Of a stretch of 64,000 nucleotides of DNA, positions 43,393 to 51,997 are shown piece by piece. Position numbers and translations under genes: made by a program. Positions within the stretch are counted from its first letter, which is position 1. Every line of letters starts with the position of its first letter. Source of the DNA: Schumannella sp. 10F1B-5-1 (GTDB taxonomy: Bacteria > Actinomycetota > Actinomycetes > Actinomycetales > Microbacteriaceae); assembly GCF_006517535.1 (NCBI RefSeq), contig NZ_VHQH01000039.1, positions 492,798 through 556,797 on the forward strand, in the 5' to 3' direction. Under the pieces are notes generated by a model that worked only from the letters and a program-made list of their open reading frames with translations, did not search any database and had not been told where the DNA came from.

Positions 43393-44022
43393 TTAGCGAG
43401 CGGCGTAGTACTCGACCACGAGCTGCACCTCGGCGGTCACGGGGACCTCCGCGCGCTTCGGGCGACGCACGAGGCGCGCCTGCAGCTTGTCGAGCTCGAC
43501 CTCGAGGTAGCCGGGAACCGGGGGCAGCACCTCGGCGTGACCGCCGGCGGCCGCCACCTGGAAGGGCTCGGTGCCCTCGCTCTTGGGCTTGACGTGGATG
43601 AGCTGGCCCGGCTTCACGCGGAACGACGGGCGGTCGACGAGCTGGCCGTCGACCATGATGTGGCGGTGCACGACGAGCTGGCGCGCCTGCGCGGTGGTGC
43701 GGGCGAAGCCGGCACGCAGCACGAGGGCGTCGAGGCGCATCTCGAGGAGCTCGACCAGGTTCTCACCGGTCAGGCCCTGGGTGCGGCGCGCCTCGTTGAA
43801 GACGATGCGCAGCTGCTTCTCGCGGATGCCGTACTGCTCGCGCAGACGCTGCTTCTCGCGCAGACGCACGGCGTAGTCGCTGTCGGTGCGGCGCTTGGTG
43901 CGGCCGTGCTGACCCGGGGCGTAGGGGCGCTTCTCGAGGTAGCGCGCGGCCTTCGGGGTGAGCGCGACGCCGAGGGCGCGCGACAGGCGGACCTTGCGGC
44001 GGTCCTGGGACTTGGTGGTCAC
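43393..44022 (-). CDS. rpsD: 30S ribosomal protein S4
   Basis: 209 residues, a primary 16S rRNA-binding protein. RPYAPGQHG, YGIREKQLR and the S4 RNA-binding domain MRLDALVLRAGFARTTAQARQLVVHRHIMVDG are characteristic. It lacks the N-terminal zinc cysteines, the C-minus type. GTG start with AAGGA about 9 bases upstream. It is a single-gene unit here, outside the alpha operon, with its own terminator. Confidence 0.98.
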   Translation of the reverse strand: MTTKSQDRRKVRLSRALGVALTPKAARYLEKRPYAPGQHGRTKRRTDSDYAVRLREKQRLREQYGIREKQLRIVFNEARRTQGLTGENLVELLEMRLDALVLRAGFARTTAQARQLVVHRHIMVDGQLVDRPSFRVKPGQLIHVKPKSEGTEPFQVAAAGGHAEVLPPVPGYLEVELDKLQARLVRRPKRAEVPVTAEVQLVVEYYAAR

Positions 44023-44168
44023 GGATGTGTCCTTCTGGTTGTCTCGAACGTTCGGATGTCACGGCCGCTCACGCGCCCGCGGACGCGCGCAACGGAGGAT
44101 CCGTGCGAAGAGAGGGTGTGGACCACGGTGGACGCTCGGCTACAGAGCAGTTCCACCTCGACCGACGA

Positions 44169-44193
44169 TCTCCCACGCAGCCGCACGGGGAGA
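44169..44193 (-). terminator. Weak hairpin after rarA
   Basis: TCTCCC (44169-44174) and GGGAGA (44188-44193) could pair 8 bases after the rarA stop. It may end rarA transcription before rpsD. The rest of the 178-base gap shows nothing clear. Confidence 0.3.
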
Positions 44194-44200
44194 CCAGGTT

Positions 44201-45649
44201 TCAGGCCTCCGGAAGCTTAGCAGACGTGTCGTCCTGCTCCGCGGCCGCATCGGCATCCTCGGCGGGCTTCTCGGCGACCTTCTCGGCGGGCGCGGCGTCG
44301 GCCGGCCGCGCCGGCATCGGGCGCCCCTCGACGATGGCCCGCAGCCGCTCGAGCCGCGGGCCGACCTCGCGCTCGTGGCCGTTGCCGGTCGGCGTGTAGT
44401 AGCGGGTGCCGACGAGCTCGTCGGGCAGGTACTGCTGCTCGGCCACGCCGAACGGCGCATCGTGGGCGTAGCGGTAGCCCTGGCCGTGCCCGAGCCGCTT
44501 CGCACCCGGGTAGTGGGCGTCGCGCAGGTGCTTCGGAACGCGGCCGATCCGCCCGGCCCGCACATCCGCGATCGCCTGGTTGATGCCGTTGTAGGCCGCG
44601 TTCGACTTGGGCGCCGTCGCGAGGTAGACGACGGCCTCGGCGAGCGGGATGCGCCCCTCGGGCATGCCGATCATCTGCACCGCCTCGGCGGCCGCGACGG
44701 CGATGGGCAGCGCCTGCGGGTCGGCCATGCCGATGTCCTCGGCCGCCGAGATGATGACGCGGCGGGCGATGAAGCGCGGGTCCTCCCCCGCCTCGATCAT
44801 GCGGGCCAGATAGTGCAGCGCGGCGTCGACGTCGCTGCCGCGCACGCTCTTGATGAAGGCGCTGATCACATCGTAGTGCTCGTCGCCGTTGCGGTCGTAG
44901 CGCAGCAGGGCGCGGTCGACGCTCGCCGCCACGATGTCGGCGGTCACGACCGGCGTCTCGCCCTCGGGCGTCTCCGACGCGGCCGAGCCAGCCGACGCCT
45001 CGAGGGCGGTCAGCGCGCGCCGCGCATCGCCCGATGCCAGGCGCACGAGCGCGGCCTTCGCCTCGTCGTCGACCTCGACGGCGCCGCGCAGCCCGCGGTC
45101 GTCGGCGACCGCGCGGTCGATCAGCATCGCCAGATCGTCGTCGTCGAGCTGCTGCAGGGTCAGCAGCAGCGACCGCGACAGCAGCGGCGAGATGACCGAG
45201 AAGGACGGGTTCTCGGTCGTCGCGGCGACCAGGATGACCCAGCCGTTCTCGACGCCCGGCAGCAGAGCATCCTGCTGAGCCTTGGTGAAGCGGTGGATCT
45301 CGTCGAGGAACAGCACGGTCGAGACGCCGTAGAGATCGCGGCTCGAGCGCGCCTCGTCCATGACCTGCCGCACGTCCTTCACGCCGGCGGTCACCGCCGA
45401 CAGCTCGACGAAGCGACGACCCGAGCTGTGCGCGATCGCCTGCGCCAGGGTCGTCTTGCCGGTGCCCGGCGGACCCCACAGGATGACCGACACGGCTCCT
45501 GAGGTGCCGGTCGTGTCGTTCGCCAGATTGACCAGTGGCGAGCCCGGGCGCAGCAGGTGCTTCTGGCCGGCGACCTCGTCGAGCGAGGTGGGGCGCATCC
45601 GCACCGCCAGCGGGGTGGACCCGGAGAAGAGCCCCTGCTGACCTGCCAT
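44201..45649 (-). CDS. rarA: Replication-associated recombination protein A (MgsA/RarA AAA ATPase)
   Basis: Clamp-loader-like ATPase active at stalled forks. 482 residues. Walker [10 protein letters not shown] (59-67), Walker [10 protein letters not shown], sensor region TTENPSF, then the tetramerisation domain ([29 protein letters not shown]) and YNGINQAI. The last 45 residues are an Ala/Glu/Asp tail. A TAGCAT box ends 6 bases before the ATG, and no ribosome binding site is seen, so the mRNA is probably leaderless. Confidence 0.95.
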   Translation of the reverse strand: MAGQQGLFSGSTPLAVRMRPTSLDEVAGQKHLLRPGSPLVNLANDTTGTSGAVSVILWGPPGTGKTTLAQAIAHSSGRRFVELSAVTAGVKDVRQVMDEARSSRDLYGVSTVLFLDEIHRFTKAQQDALLPGVENGWVILVAATTENPSFSVISPLLSRSLLLTLQQLDDDDLAMLIDRAVADDRGLRGAVEVDDEAKAALVRLASGDARRALTALEASAGSAASETPEGETPVVTADIVAASVDRALLRYDRNGDEHYDVISAFIKSVRGSDVDAALHYLARMIEAGEDPRFIARRVIISAAEDIGMADPQALPIAVAAAEAVQMIGMPEGRIPLAEAVVYLATAPKSNAAYNGINQAIADVRAGRIGRVPKHLRDAHYPGAKRLGHGQGYRYAHDAPFGVAEQQYLPDELVGTRYYTPTGNGHEREVGPRLERLRAIVEGRPMPARPADAAPAEKVAEKPAEDADAAAEQDDTSAKLPEA

Positions 45650-45661
45650 GTCCCCATGCTA
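45650..45661 (-). promoter_or_regulatory. Candidate leaderless promoter of rarA
   Basis: Minus-strand TAGCAT (45656-45661), 6 bases, then the rarA ATG. Same geometry as the rpe and ruvC promoters. Confidence 0.45.
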
Positions 45662-45723
45662 GGTGCGGCATCCGACGTGCCGCCGCGCCGCCGGGGCCAC
45701 AGGGACGGCGTCGACGGCATGAC

Positions 45724-45729
45724 TAGAGT
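45724..45729 (+). promoter_or_regulatory. Candidate -10 box of the cyclophilin gene
   Basis: TAGAGT on the plus strand in the 156-base divergent gap with rarA, giving a leader of about 70 bases. No clear -35. Confidence 0.35.
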
Positions 45730-45805
45730 TCTCGGTGGCCGCGACGCCCGCGGCCGGCCGCGCGCACGCCGACGCGGCGCACGGCACGACGACACGGGAG
45801 GTCCG

Positions 45806-46591
45806 GTGGCACCGAGCAGGAACGAGCGCGACGCGCGCGAGGCGCGCGATCGACTCCGCAGCTACTCGGCCCGGCAGCAGGTGCACGAGGGTCAGCGCAC
45901 CCGGCGCTGGCGCGACAACATCCTCGCCATCGTGGGCGTCGTCGTCGTGGCCGGCCTCGCCGCTGGAACGCAGATCTTCTACTTCACCGCCGGACCCGGC
46001 GGCTCGGGCGGCGCCAGCGCCTCGCCCTCGGCATCCGCCAGCGACCAGGCCGGGCAGAACGTCGGGGACGTGCCCGACCCGAGCCTCGCCGAGGATCGCG
46101 ACTGGACCGGCACCCTCACGCTCAACGAGATCGCGCTCGGCGTGACGCTCGACGGCAAGAACGCCCCGCAGGCGGTCAGCTCGATCGTGCAGGACGTGCA
46201 GTCGAACTACTACCCCGGCAAGACCTGCCACCGTCTCGTGAACAGCGACGGCTTCGGCGTTCTGCAGTGCGGCTCGCTCACCGGCGACGGCTCGGGCGAC
46301 CCCGACTTCCAGTACGGCCCGGTCGAGAACGCGCCCGAGGACGGCGTCTACCCGGCGGGCACGATCGCCATGGCGCGCAGCACCAGCGAGTACTCGATGG
46401 ACCACCAGTTCTTCATCTGCTTCAAGGACACGACGCTGCCCACCGACGGCGGCGGCTACACGGTCGTCGGCACCGTGACGAGCGGCCTCGACCAGCTGAT
46501 CAGCGGCGTCGTCGACGGCGGCATCGCCGACGGCGCGACCGACGGCGCGCCGAACGTGGCGACCACGATCACCGCCTTCAGCCTGAAGTAG
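45806..46591 (+). CDS. Membrane-anchored cyclophilin-type peptidyl-prolyl isomerase
   Basis: 261 residues. Basic cytoplasmic N-terminus, one membrane helix (38-60), a Ser/Ala/Gly linker, then a cyclophilin-like domain (~95-261) outside the membrane. The catalytic-arginine position is kept in TCHRLVN, but the usual GGD-containing strand reads FGVLQCGSLTGDG, an actinobacterial variant, so activity is likely but untested. GTG start is chosen because GGGAGG lies 4-5 bases upstream; the open frame begins much earlier without homology. Position near rel matches ppiB of M. tuberculosis. Confidence 0.88.
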   Translation: MAPSRNERDAREARDRLRSYSARQQVHEGQRTRRWRDNILAIVGVVVVAGLAAGTQIFYFTAGPGGSGGASASPSASASDQAGQNVGDVPDPSLAEDRDWTGTLTLNEIALGVTLDGKNAPQAVSSIVQDVQSNYYPGKTCHRLVNSDGFGVLQCGSLTGDGSGDPDFQYGPVENAPEDGVYPAGTIAMARSTSEYSMDHQFFICFKDTTLPTDGGGYTVVGTVTSGLDQLISGVVDGGIADGATDGAPNVATTITAFSLK

Positions 46592-46642
46592 GCGGTCGCG
46601 GCGAGCGGCAGAACCCGGGGTGAGCCGCGGGCGAGGGTGCCC

Positions 46643-46648
46643 TAGGCT
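46643..46648 (+). promoter_or_regulatory. Candidate -10 box of the DUF349 gene
   Basis: TAGGCT, 51 bases before the GTG at 46699, in the 107-base gap after the cyclophilin. No clear -35. Confidence 0.35.
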
Positions 46649-46698
46649 TGACCGGGTCCGGTGCGCGCCGGCGAGATGACGACGAAGTGGGATCGAAC

Positions 46699-47928
46699 GT
46701 GAGCGACGACAGCACGCCCTGGGGCCGTGTCGACGACGAGGGAACCGTGTACGTCCGCGAGGCGGACGGCGAGCGGGCGGTCGGCCAGTACCCCGACGCC
46801 ACGCCCGACGAGGCGCTGGCCTACTTCACCCGCAAGTACGTCGAGCTCGAGGGCCAGGTGACGCTGCTCGAGCAGCGCATCCTCAAGGGCGCTCCCGCCG
46901 CCGATGTCGCGAAGGCGCTCAAGCACCTCGGTGAGTCCGTGGCCGAGCCGAACGCGGTCGGCGACCTCGCCGCGCTGCGCGAGCGCGTGCAGAAGCTCGG
47001 CGGCACGGTCGCCGAGGCGACCGAGAAGCAGAGCGAAGAGGCCCGCGAGGCCGTCGCCGCCGCTCTCGCCGAGCGCGAGGCGATCGTGGTCGCGGCCGAG
47101 AAGCTCGCCGCGCAGGATCCGGCCCGCGTGCAGTGGAAGCAGACCAGCGCCGAGCTCGACGGTCTGTTCCAGCAGTGGCAGCGCCACCAGCAGGACGGCC
47201 CGCGCCTGCCCAAGAACGAGAGCAACGAGCTGTGGAAGCGCTTCCGCACGGCGCGCAGCACGATCGAGACGCACCGCAAGGCGTTCTTCGCCGAGCTCGA
47301 CAGCGCTCACAAGGATGCGCGCAGCCGCAAGCAGCGTCTGGTCGAGCGCGCCGAGGCGCTCGCGCCGCGCGGCGTCGCCGGCATCCCCGACTACCGCACG
47401 CTGCTCGACGAGTGGAAGCGCGCGGGTCGCGCCGGCAAGAAGGCCGATGACGCCCTGTGGGCGCGGTTCAAGGCGGCGGGCGACGTGCTCTACCAGGCCA
47501 AGGCCGAGGTCGACGCCGCCGAGGACGAGGAGTTCCGCGGCAATCTCGACCTCAAGCTGGAGCTCCTGGTCGAGGCCGAGAAGATCCTCGAGGTCTCCGA
47601 TCGCGTCAAGGCCAAGGAGCTGCTGCTCGGCGTGCAGCGCCGCTGGGATGCGATCGGCAAGGTCCCGCGTGACTCGATCCGCTCCGTCGAAGACCGCATC
47701 CGCAAGGTCGAGGCGCACGTCAAGAAGCTCGACGAGGACCACTGGAACCGCAGCGACCCCGAGAAGCAGGCGCGGTCCGACGGCTTCGCAGCGCTGCTGA
47801 CGGCTGCGATCGACAAGCTCGAGTCCGACATCGCCGACGCCAAGAAGCGCGGCGACGCGAAGAAGCAGGCCGCTCTCGAGGAGGAGCTCGCCTCGCGGCG
47901 CGCCCTGCTCGGCGCGGTGCGCAACTAG
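46699..47928 (+). CDS. DUF349 domain protein
   Basis: 409 residues, mainly long charged helices, with repeated DUF349 units: WKQTSAELDGLFQQWQRH, ELWKRFRTARSTIETHRKAFF, LLDEWKRAGRAGKKADDALWARFKAA and VQRRWDAIGKVPRD. Predicted coiled coil and cytoplasmic. The GTG start follows GGGATCG; a TTG 17 codons earlier is also in frame but has no support. The gene lies beside rel in many actinobacteria; function is not known. Confidence 0.88.
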   Translation: MSDDSTPWGRVDDEGTVYVREADGERAVGQYPDATPDEALAYFTRKYVELEGQVTLLEQRILKGAPAADVAKALKHLGESVAEPNAVGDLAALRERVQKLGGTVAEATEKQSEEAREAVAAALAEREAIVVAAEKLAAQDPARVQWKQTSAELDGLFQQWQRHQQDGPRLPKNESNELWKRFRTARSTIETHRKAFFAELDSAHKDARSRKQRLVERAEALAPRGVAGIPDYRTLLDEWKRAGRAGKKADDALWARFKAAGDVLYQAKAEVDAAEDEEFRGNLDLKLELLVEAEKILEVSDRVKAKELLLGVQRRWDAIGKVPRDSIRSVEDRIRKVEAHVKKLDEDHWNRSDPEKQARSDGFAALLTAAIDKLESDIADAKKRGDAKKQAALEEELASRRALLGAVRN

Positions 47929-47949
47929 GCCGCTCCCGCCCGGGCTCTC

Positions 47950-47980
47950 CGGCGGCTGCTCTCTCCACAGGGCGCCGCCG
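47950..47980 (+). terminator. Candidate terminator after the DUF349 gene
   Basis: Arms CGGCGGC (47950-47956) and GCCGCCG (47974-47980) with a 17-base loop, 22 bases after the stop. A second weak dyad (AGATCGC/GCGATCT, 47986-48015) follows. No T-tract. Confidence 0.3.
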
Positions 47981-48038
47981 TCCACAGATCGCGGATCCGC
48001 GCCGATCGGCGATCTCGCCGCGCGGCACGATCGGAGTC

Positions 48039-48662
48039 ATGTCGATCCCGCGCTTCCTCTCCCCCGTCCGCCCCGTCAAGGCCGACGACGGCGAGCTGCC
48101 GGAAGCCGAGCTGCGCGCGGCCGTGCTCGACGGCGAGGTCTACCAGCTCGGCGACGGCTTCTCGCCGAGCGACCTGCCCTCGGGTCCGGCCGAACGGCTG
48201 GCCGTCGTGCTCCGCGGCCGATCGCCCCGGCTCGCCGCCGAGGGTCTGACGGCGGCGTGGGTGTGGGGCGCACGCTCGACCGCGCCGCCCGTGCTGCAGC
48301 TCTGCTGCGAGCTCGGCCACCGCGTCGCCAAGACCGCCGCGCCCGACGCCGAGGTGCGGGAGCTCACGCTGCAGCACGACGACCTGGTCCGCTTCGGCGG
48401 CCGGGCGGTGACCTCGCCGCTGCGCACCGTCGTCGATCTGGCGCGCGACGGCGACGACGGGCGACCCCGCGCCGACGACGAGCTGCTCAGCTCCCTGCTC
48501 GTGGTCGGCGGCATCGCGATCGACGACGCGATCGAGCGGCTCGACCGAGGGCGAGGACTGCCCGGCCGACGAGCGGCGCGCGAGCGCCTGAGGCGACTGA
48601 CCTCGCGTGCCCCAGCAGGCCGCCCTCCGCGCGGCCCGGCGATCGACCTCAGCCGCTGTTGA
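48039..48662 (+). CDS. AbiEi antitoxin-like protein, no toxin partner nearby
   Basis: 207 residues. The middle, LAAEGLTAAWVWGARSTAPPVLQLCC through FGGRAVTSPLRTVVDLAR (about 67-135), resembles the C-terminal region of AbiEi-family antitoxins of actinobacteria. A separate N-terminal winged helix is not obvious. GGAG is close (2 bases) to the ATG. No AbiEii nucleotidyltransferase toxin lies beside it: its neighbours are a DUF349 gene and rel. The last 14 bases overlap the end of rel on the other strand. It could be a lone regulator derived from an antitoxin. Confidence 0.65.
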   Translation: MSIPRFLSPVRPVKADDGELPEAELRAAVLDGEVYQLGDGFSPSDLPSGPAERLAVVLRGRSPRLAAEGLTAAWVWGARSTAPPVLQLCCELGHRVAKTAAPDAEVRELTLQHDDLVRFGGRAVTSPLRTVVDLARDGDDGRPRADDELLSSLLVVGGIAIDDAIERLDRGRGLPGRRAARERLRRLTSRAPAGRPPRGPAIDLSRC

Positions 48663-50904
48663 CGCGGTAGACGTCGTAGACGGCGTCGATGCGCCGCACG
48701 GCGTTGAGCAGTCGATCGAGGTGCACGGTGTCGCCCATCTCGAAGACGAAGCGGCTGATGGCCAGGCGGTCGCTCGAGGTCGACACCGACGCCGACAGGA
48801 TGTTGACGTGGTGCTCCGAGAGCACGCGGGTGACGTCGGAGAGCAGCCCCGAGCGGTCGAGCGCCTCGACCTGGATGTGCACCAGGAACAGGCTGCGCGA
48901 GGTCGGCGCCCACTCGACGTCGATCATGCGCTCGGGCTCGGCCGTCAGGGTGCTGACGTTCGGGCAGTCGTCGCGGTGCACGCTCACGCCGGCGCCGCGG
49001 GTGACGAAGCCGACGATGGTGTCGCCGGGGACCGGGGTGCAGCACTTGGCGAGCTTGACCAGGATGTCGGGCGCGCCGCGCACCAGCACGCCCGAGTCGG
49101 TCGCGCGCAGCTGCCGGGCGCGAGACCGCGCCGGCACGGCGATCTCGTGCTCCTCGACCTCGCCGTCGCCCTGCACGAGAGCGACGACCTTCTCGATCAC
49201 CGACTGGGTCGAGACGTGGCCCTCGCCGACGGCGGCGTACAGCGCCTCGACGCTGTCGTAGCGCATCCCGGCGGCGACCTCGCCGACCGAGTCCTGGTTC
49301 ATGAGCTTCTGCAGCGGCAGGTTCTGCTTGCGCATCGCCCGGGCGATCGCGTCGCGACCCTGCTCGATGGCCTCCTCGCGGCGTTCCTTCGTGAACCAGC
49401 CGCGGATCTTGTTGCGCGCCCGAGGGCTCTTGACGAAGTTCAGCCAGTCCTTGCTGGGTGCCGCATCCGGGTTCTTCGAGGTGAAGACCTCGACCGAGTC
49501 GCCGGAATTGAGGGTCGACTCGAGCGGCACCAGTCGCCCGTTGACTTTGGCGCCCATCGTGCGGTGGCCGACCTCGGTGTGCACGGCGTAGGCGAAGTCG
49601 ACCGGCGTCGCGCCGGCGGGCAGGCCGATGACCTTGCCCTGCGGCGTGAAGACGTAGACCTCCTTCGCGCCGATCTCGAAGCGCAGGTTGTCGAGGAACT
49701 CGCCCGGATCGGCCGTCTCGGCCTCCCAGTCGCTGATGTGCGCGAGCCAGGCCATCTCGGTGCCGGCCTGCTTCACGTCGGCGGTGCGACCCGCCATCCG
49801 CTCCTTGTAGGCCCAGTGGGCCGCGACGCCGAACTCGGCGCGCTGGTGCATCTCGTGCGTGCGGATCTGGATCTCGACCGCACGGCCCTTCGGCCCCACG
49901 ACGGTCGTGTGCAGCGACTGGTACAGGTTGAACTTCGGCGTCGCGATGTAGTCCTTGAAGCGCCCGGGGATCGGGTTCCAGCGGGCGTGGATCGCGCCGA
50001 GCACGGCGTAGCAGTCGCGGATGTTGTTGACGAGCACGCGGATGCCGACGAGGTCGTAGATCTCGTCGAACTCGCGGCCGCGCACGACCATCTTCTGGTA
50101 GATCGAGTAGTACTGCTTCGGCCGGCCGACGACCTGGCCCTTGATCTTGCCGGCCTTGAGGTCGTCCGCGACGGAGTCGATGACCTGCTGCACGAACTCC
50201 TCGCGCTCGGGCGTGCGATCGCGCACGAGGCTCTCGATCTCGACGTAGAGCTTCGGGTACAGCACGGCGAAGCTCAGGTCCTCGAGCTCCCACTTGATGG
50301 TCTGGATGCCGAGGCGGTGCGCCAGCGGCGCGTAGATCTCGAGCGTCTCCTGCGCCTTGCGCCGCGCCGACTCGGCGGGCACGAAGCCCCAGGTGCGCGC
50401 GTTGTGCAGCCGGTCAGCGAGCTTGATGATCAGCACGCGGATGTCCTTCGACATCGCCACGACCATCTTGCGCACGGTCTCGGCCTGGGCGCTGTCGCCG
50501 TACTTCAGCTTGTCGAGCTTCGTGACGCCGTCGACGAGCATCGCGACCTCGTCGCCGAAGTCGGCGCGCAGCTCGTCGAGCGTGTAGTCGGTGTCCTCGA
50601 CGGTGTCGTGCAGCAGCGCCGCCGCGATCGTCTTGGTGCCGATGCCGAGGTCGGCGAGGATCTGCGCCACCGCGACGGGGTGCGTGATGTACGGCTCGCC
50701 CGAGCGCCGGATCTGGCCGTTATGGGCCTTGCGCGCCGTGATGTAGGCGCGGTCGATGAAGCCGAGATCCGCCTTCGGGTGGTGCTGCCGCACCGTCTTG
50801 AGCAGGCGGTCGACCGCGCCGGCCGGCTGCGCACGCGAGAACAGGCGCGGCAGGATCGTGCGCAGCGTGGCCGTGCTCGACGGCGCCTGCTGGGTCTCGG
50901 TCAT
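48649..50904 (-). CDS. rel: Bifunctional (p)ppGpp synthetase/hydrolase
   Basis: Stringent-response enzyme, 751 residues. HD hydrolase with LLHDTVEDTDYTLDEL (His99-Asp100), synthetase domain with GRFKDYIATPK (RFKD 315-318, the bifunctional form) and EIQIRTHEMH, a TGS domain (VYVFTPQGKVIGLPAGATPVDFAY, ~415-470), a zinc-finger/helical region with AKCCTPVPGD, and a C-terminal ACT domain (~665-745). RBS GGAGG 6 bases before the ATG. The adenine phosphoribosyltransferase gene that often precedes it is absent. Confidence 0.97.
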   Translation of the reverse strand: MTETQQAPSSTATLRTILPRLFSRAQPAGAVDRLLKTVRQHHPKADLGFIDRAYITARKAHNGQIRRSGEPYITHPVAVAQILADLGIGTKTIAAALLHDTVEDTDYTLDELRADFGDEVAMLVDGVTKLDKLKYGDSAQAETVRKMVVAMSKDIRVLIIKLADRLHNARTWGFVPAESARRKAQETLEIYAPLAHRLGIQTIKWELEDLSFAVLYPKLYVEIESLVRDRTPEREEFVQQVIDSVADDLKAGKIKGQVVGRPKQYYSIYQKMVVRGREFDEIYDLVGIRVLVNNIRDCYAVLGAIHARWNPIPGRFKDYIATPKFNLYQSLHTTVVGPKGRAVEIQIRTHEMHQRAEFGVAAHWAYKERMAGRTADVKQAGTEMAWLAHISDWEAETADPGEFLDNLRFEIGAKEVYVFTPQGKVIGLPAGATPVDFAYAVHTEVGHRTMGAKVNGRLVPLESTLNSGDSVEVFTSKNPDAAPSKDWLNFVKSPRARNKIRGWFTKERREEAIEQGRDAIARAMRKQNLPLQKLMNQDSVGEVAAGMRYDSVEALYAAVGEGHVSTQSVIEKVVALVQGDGEVEEHEIAVPARSRARQLRATDSGVLVRGAPDILVKLAKCCTPVPGDTIVGFVTRGAGVSVHRDDCPNVSTLTAEPERMIDVEWAPTSRSLFLVHIQVEALDRSGLLSDVTRVLSEHHVNILSASVSTSSDRLAISRFVFEMGDTVHLDRLLNAVRRIDAVYDVYRVNSG

Positions 50905-50965
50905 GCGCGCGCCTCCATCCGAGGATGATACGCGCGCATCGACCTGCTCACCGGACGCGCGCTGC

Positions 50966-51997
50966 TCAGGCCGGGACGACGTCGGTGGAGCGCTCGCGCT
51001 GCTGCAGGATGCGCTTGTCGGCCTTCGCGATCGCCGGCTCGTTCTGGCGGAACAGCGCGTACAGCGGCGTCGCGATGAACGGCGTCGAGTACGTGCCGAT
51101 GATCGTCCCGACGAGCAGGGCGAGCGAGATGTCGCGCAGCGTGTCGGCGCCGAGCACGAAGGCTCCGATGAACAGGATCGCCGCGACCGGGAGGGCCGCC
51201 ACGACGCCGGTGTTGATCGAGCGCACGAGCGTCTGGTTCGCCGCGAGGTTCGCCGTCTCGCCGAAGGTGCGGGTCGAGTCGGGGCCCCACTCCGAGGTGT
51301 TCTCGCGCACCTTGTCGAAGACGACGACGGTGTCGTAGAGCGAGAAGCCGAGGATGGTGAGGAAGCCGATGATCGCGGCCGGCGTGATCTCGAAGCCGGT
51401 GGCCGCGTAGACGCCGATCGTGATGACGAGGTCGTGCAGCAGGGCGAGCATCGCCGCGGCGGCCATCTTCCAGGTGCGGAAGTAGATCGCCATGACGACA
51501 GCGGCGAGCACGAGGAAGACCGCCAGACCGCGCAGGGCGTTGCCCGTCACATCGGCGCCCCAGGTCGCGCCGATGAACGACGCCGTGACGTCCTTCTCGG
51601 GCACGTCGAACTCGCTCGCGAGCGCGGCCCGCACATCCTGGGTCTGCTCGTCCTTCAGCTGCGTGGTCTGCACGCGCAGACCCGACTCGCCGAGGGTCGA
51701 CGACCGCGGCACGGCGTCGGGCACGACCTCGGTGACGGTCTCCTCGCCGCGCTGCTGCAGCTCGGTGGGGCTGCCCGGGTTCGGGATGTCGTTCACGAGG
51801 AACTGCGATCCGCCGCGGAACTCGATGCCGAAGTTGAACCCCGCGCCGAAGTTGCCGGCGCCGCGCACGAACGGCACGAGCACGGCGATCACCATGAGCG
51901 AGATCGCGATCGTGAACCACAGACGGCGACGGCCGACGAACGGGACCGAACGGGCGCCCGTGTAGAGGTCGTTTCCGAACTTCTGGAAGCTGGCCAT
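50966..51997 (-). CDS. secF: Protein translocase subunit SecF
   Basis: 343 residues, six membrane helices: first at ~27-44 (FTIAISLMVIAVLVPFV), the rest between 155 and 320. FNFGIEFRGGSQF is the SecF family signature, and AIIGFLTILGFSLYDTVVVFDKVREN marks the conserved helix 4-5 region. Uses the proton gradient with SecD to finish export through SecYEG. The ATG overlaps the secD stop by 1 base. Confidence 0.97.
   Translation of the reverse strand: MASFQKFGNDLYTGARSVPFVGRRRLWFTIAISLMVIAVLVPFVRGAGNFGAGFNFGIEFRGGSQFLVNDIPNPGSPTELQQRGEETVTEVVPDAVPRSSTLGESGLRVQTTQLKDEQTQDVRAALASEFDVPEKDVTASFIGATWGADVTGNALRGLAVFLVLAAVVMAIYFRTWKMAAAAMLALLHDLVITIGVYAATGFEITPAAIIGFLTILGFSLYDTVVVFDKVRENTSEWGPDSTRTFGETANLAANQTLVRSINTGVVAALPVAAILFIGAFVLGADTLRDISLALLVGTIIGTYSTPFIATPLYALFRQNEPAIAKADKRILQQRERSTDVVPA

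Noticed and set aside
45735-46145. GTG 5 bases after TAGAGT as a leaderless start
   Set aside because: It is out of frame with the cyclophilin and gives a low-complexity peptide; the GTG at 45806 has a good ribosome binding site and homology.
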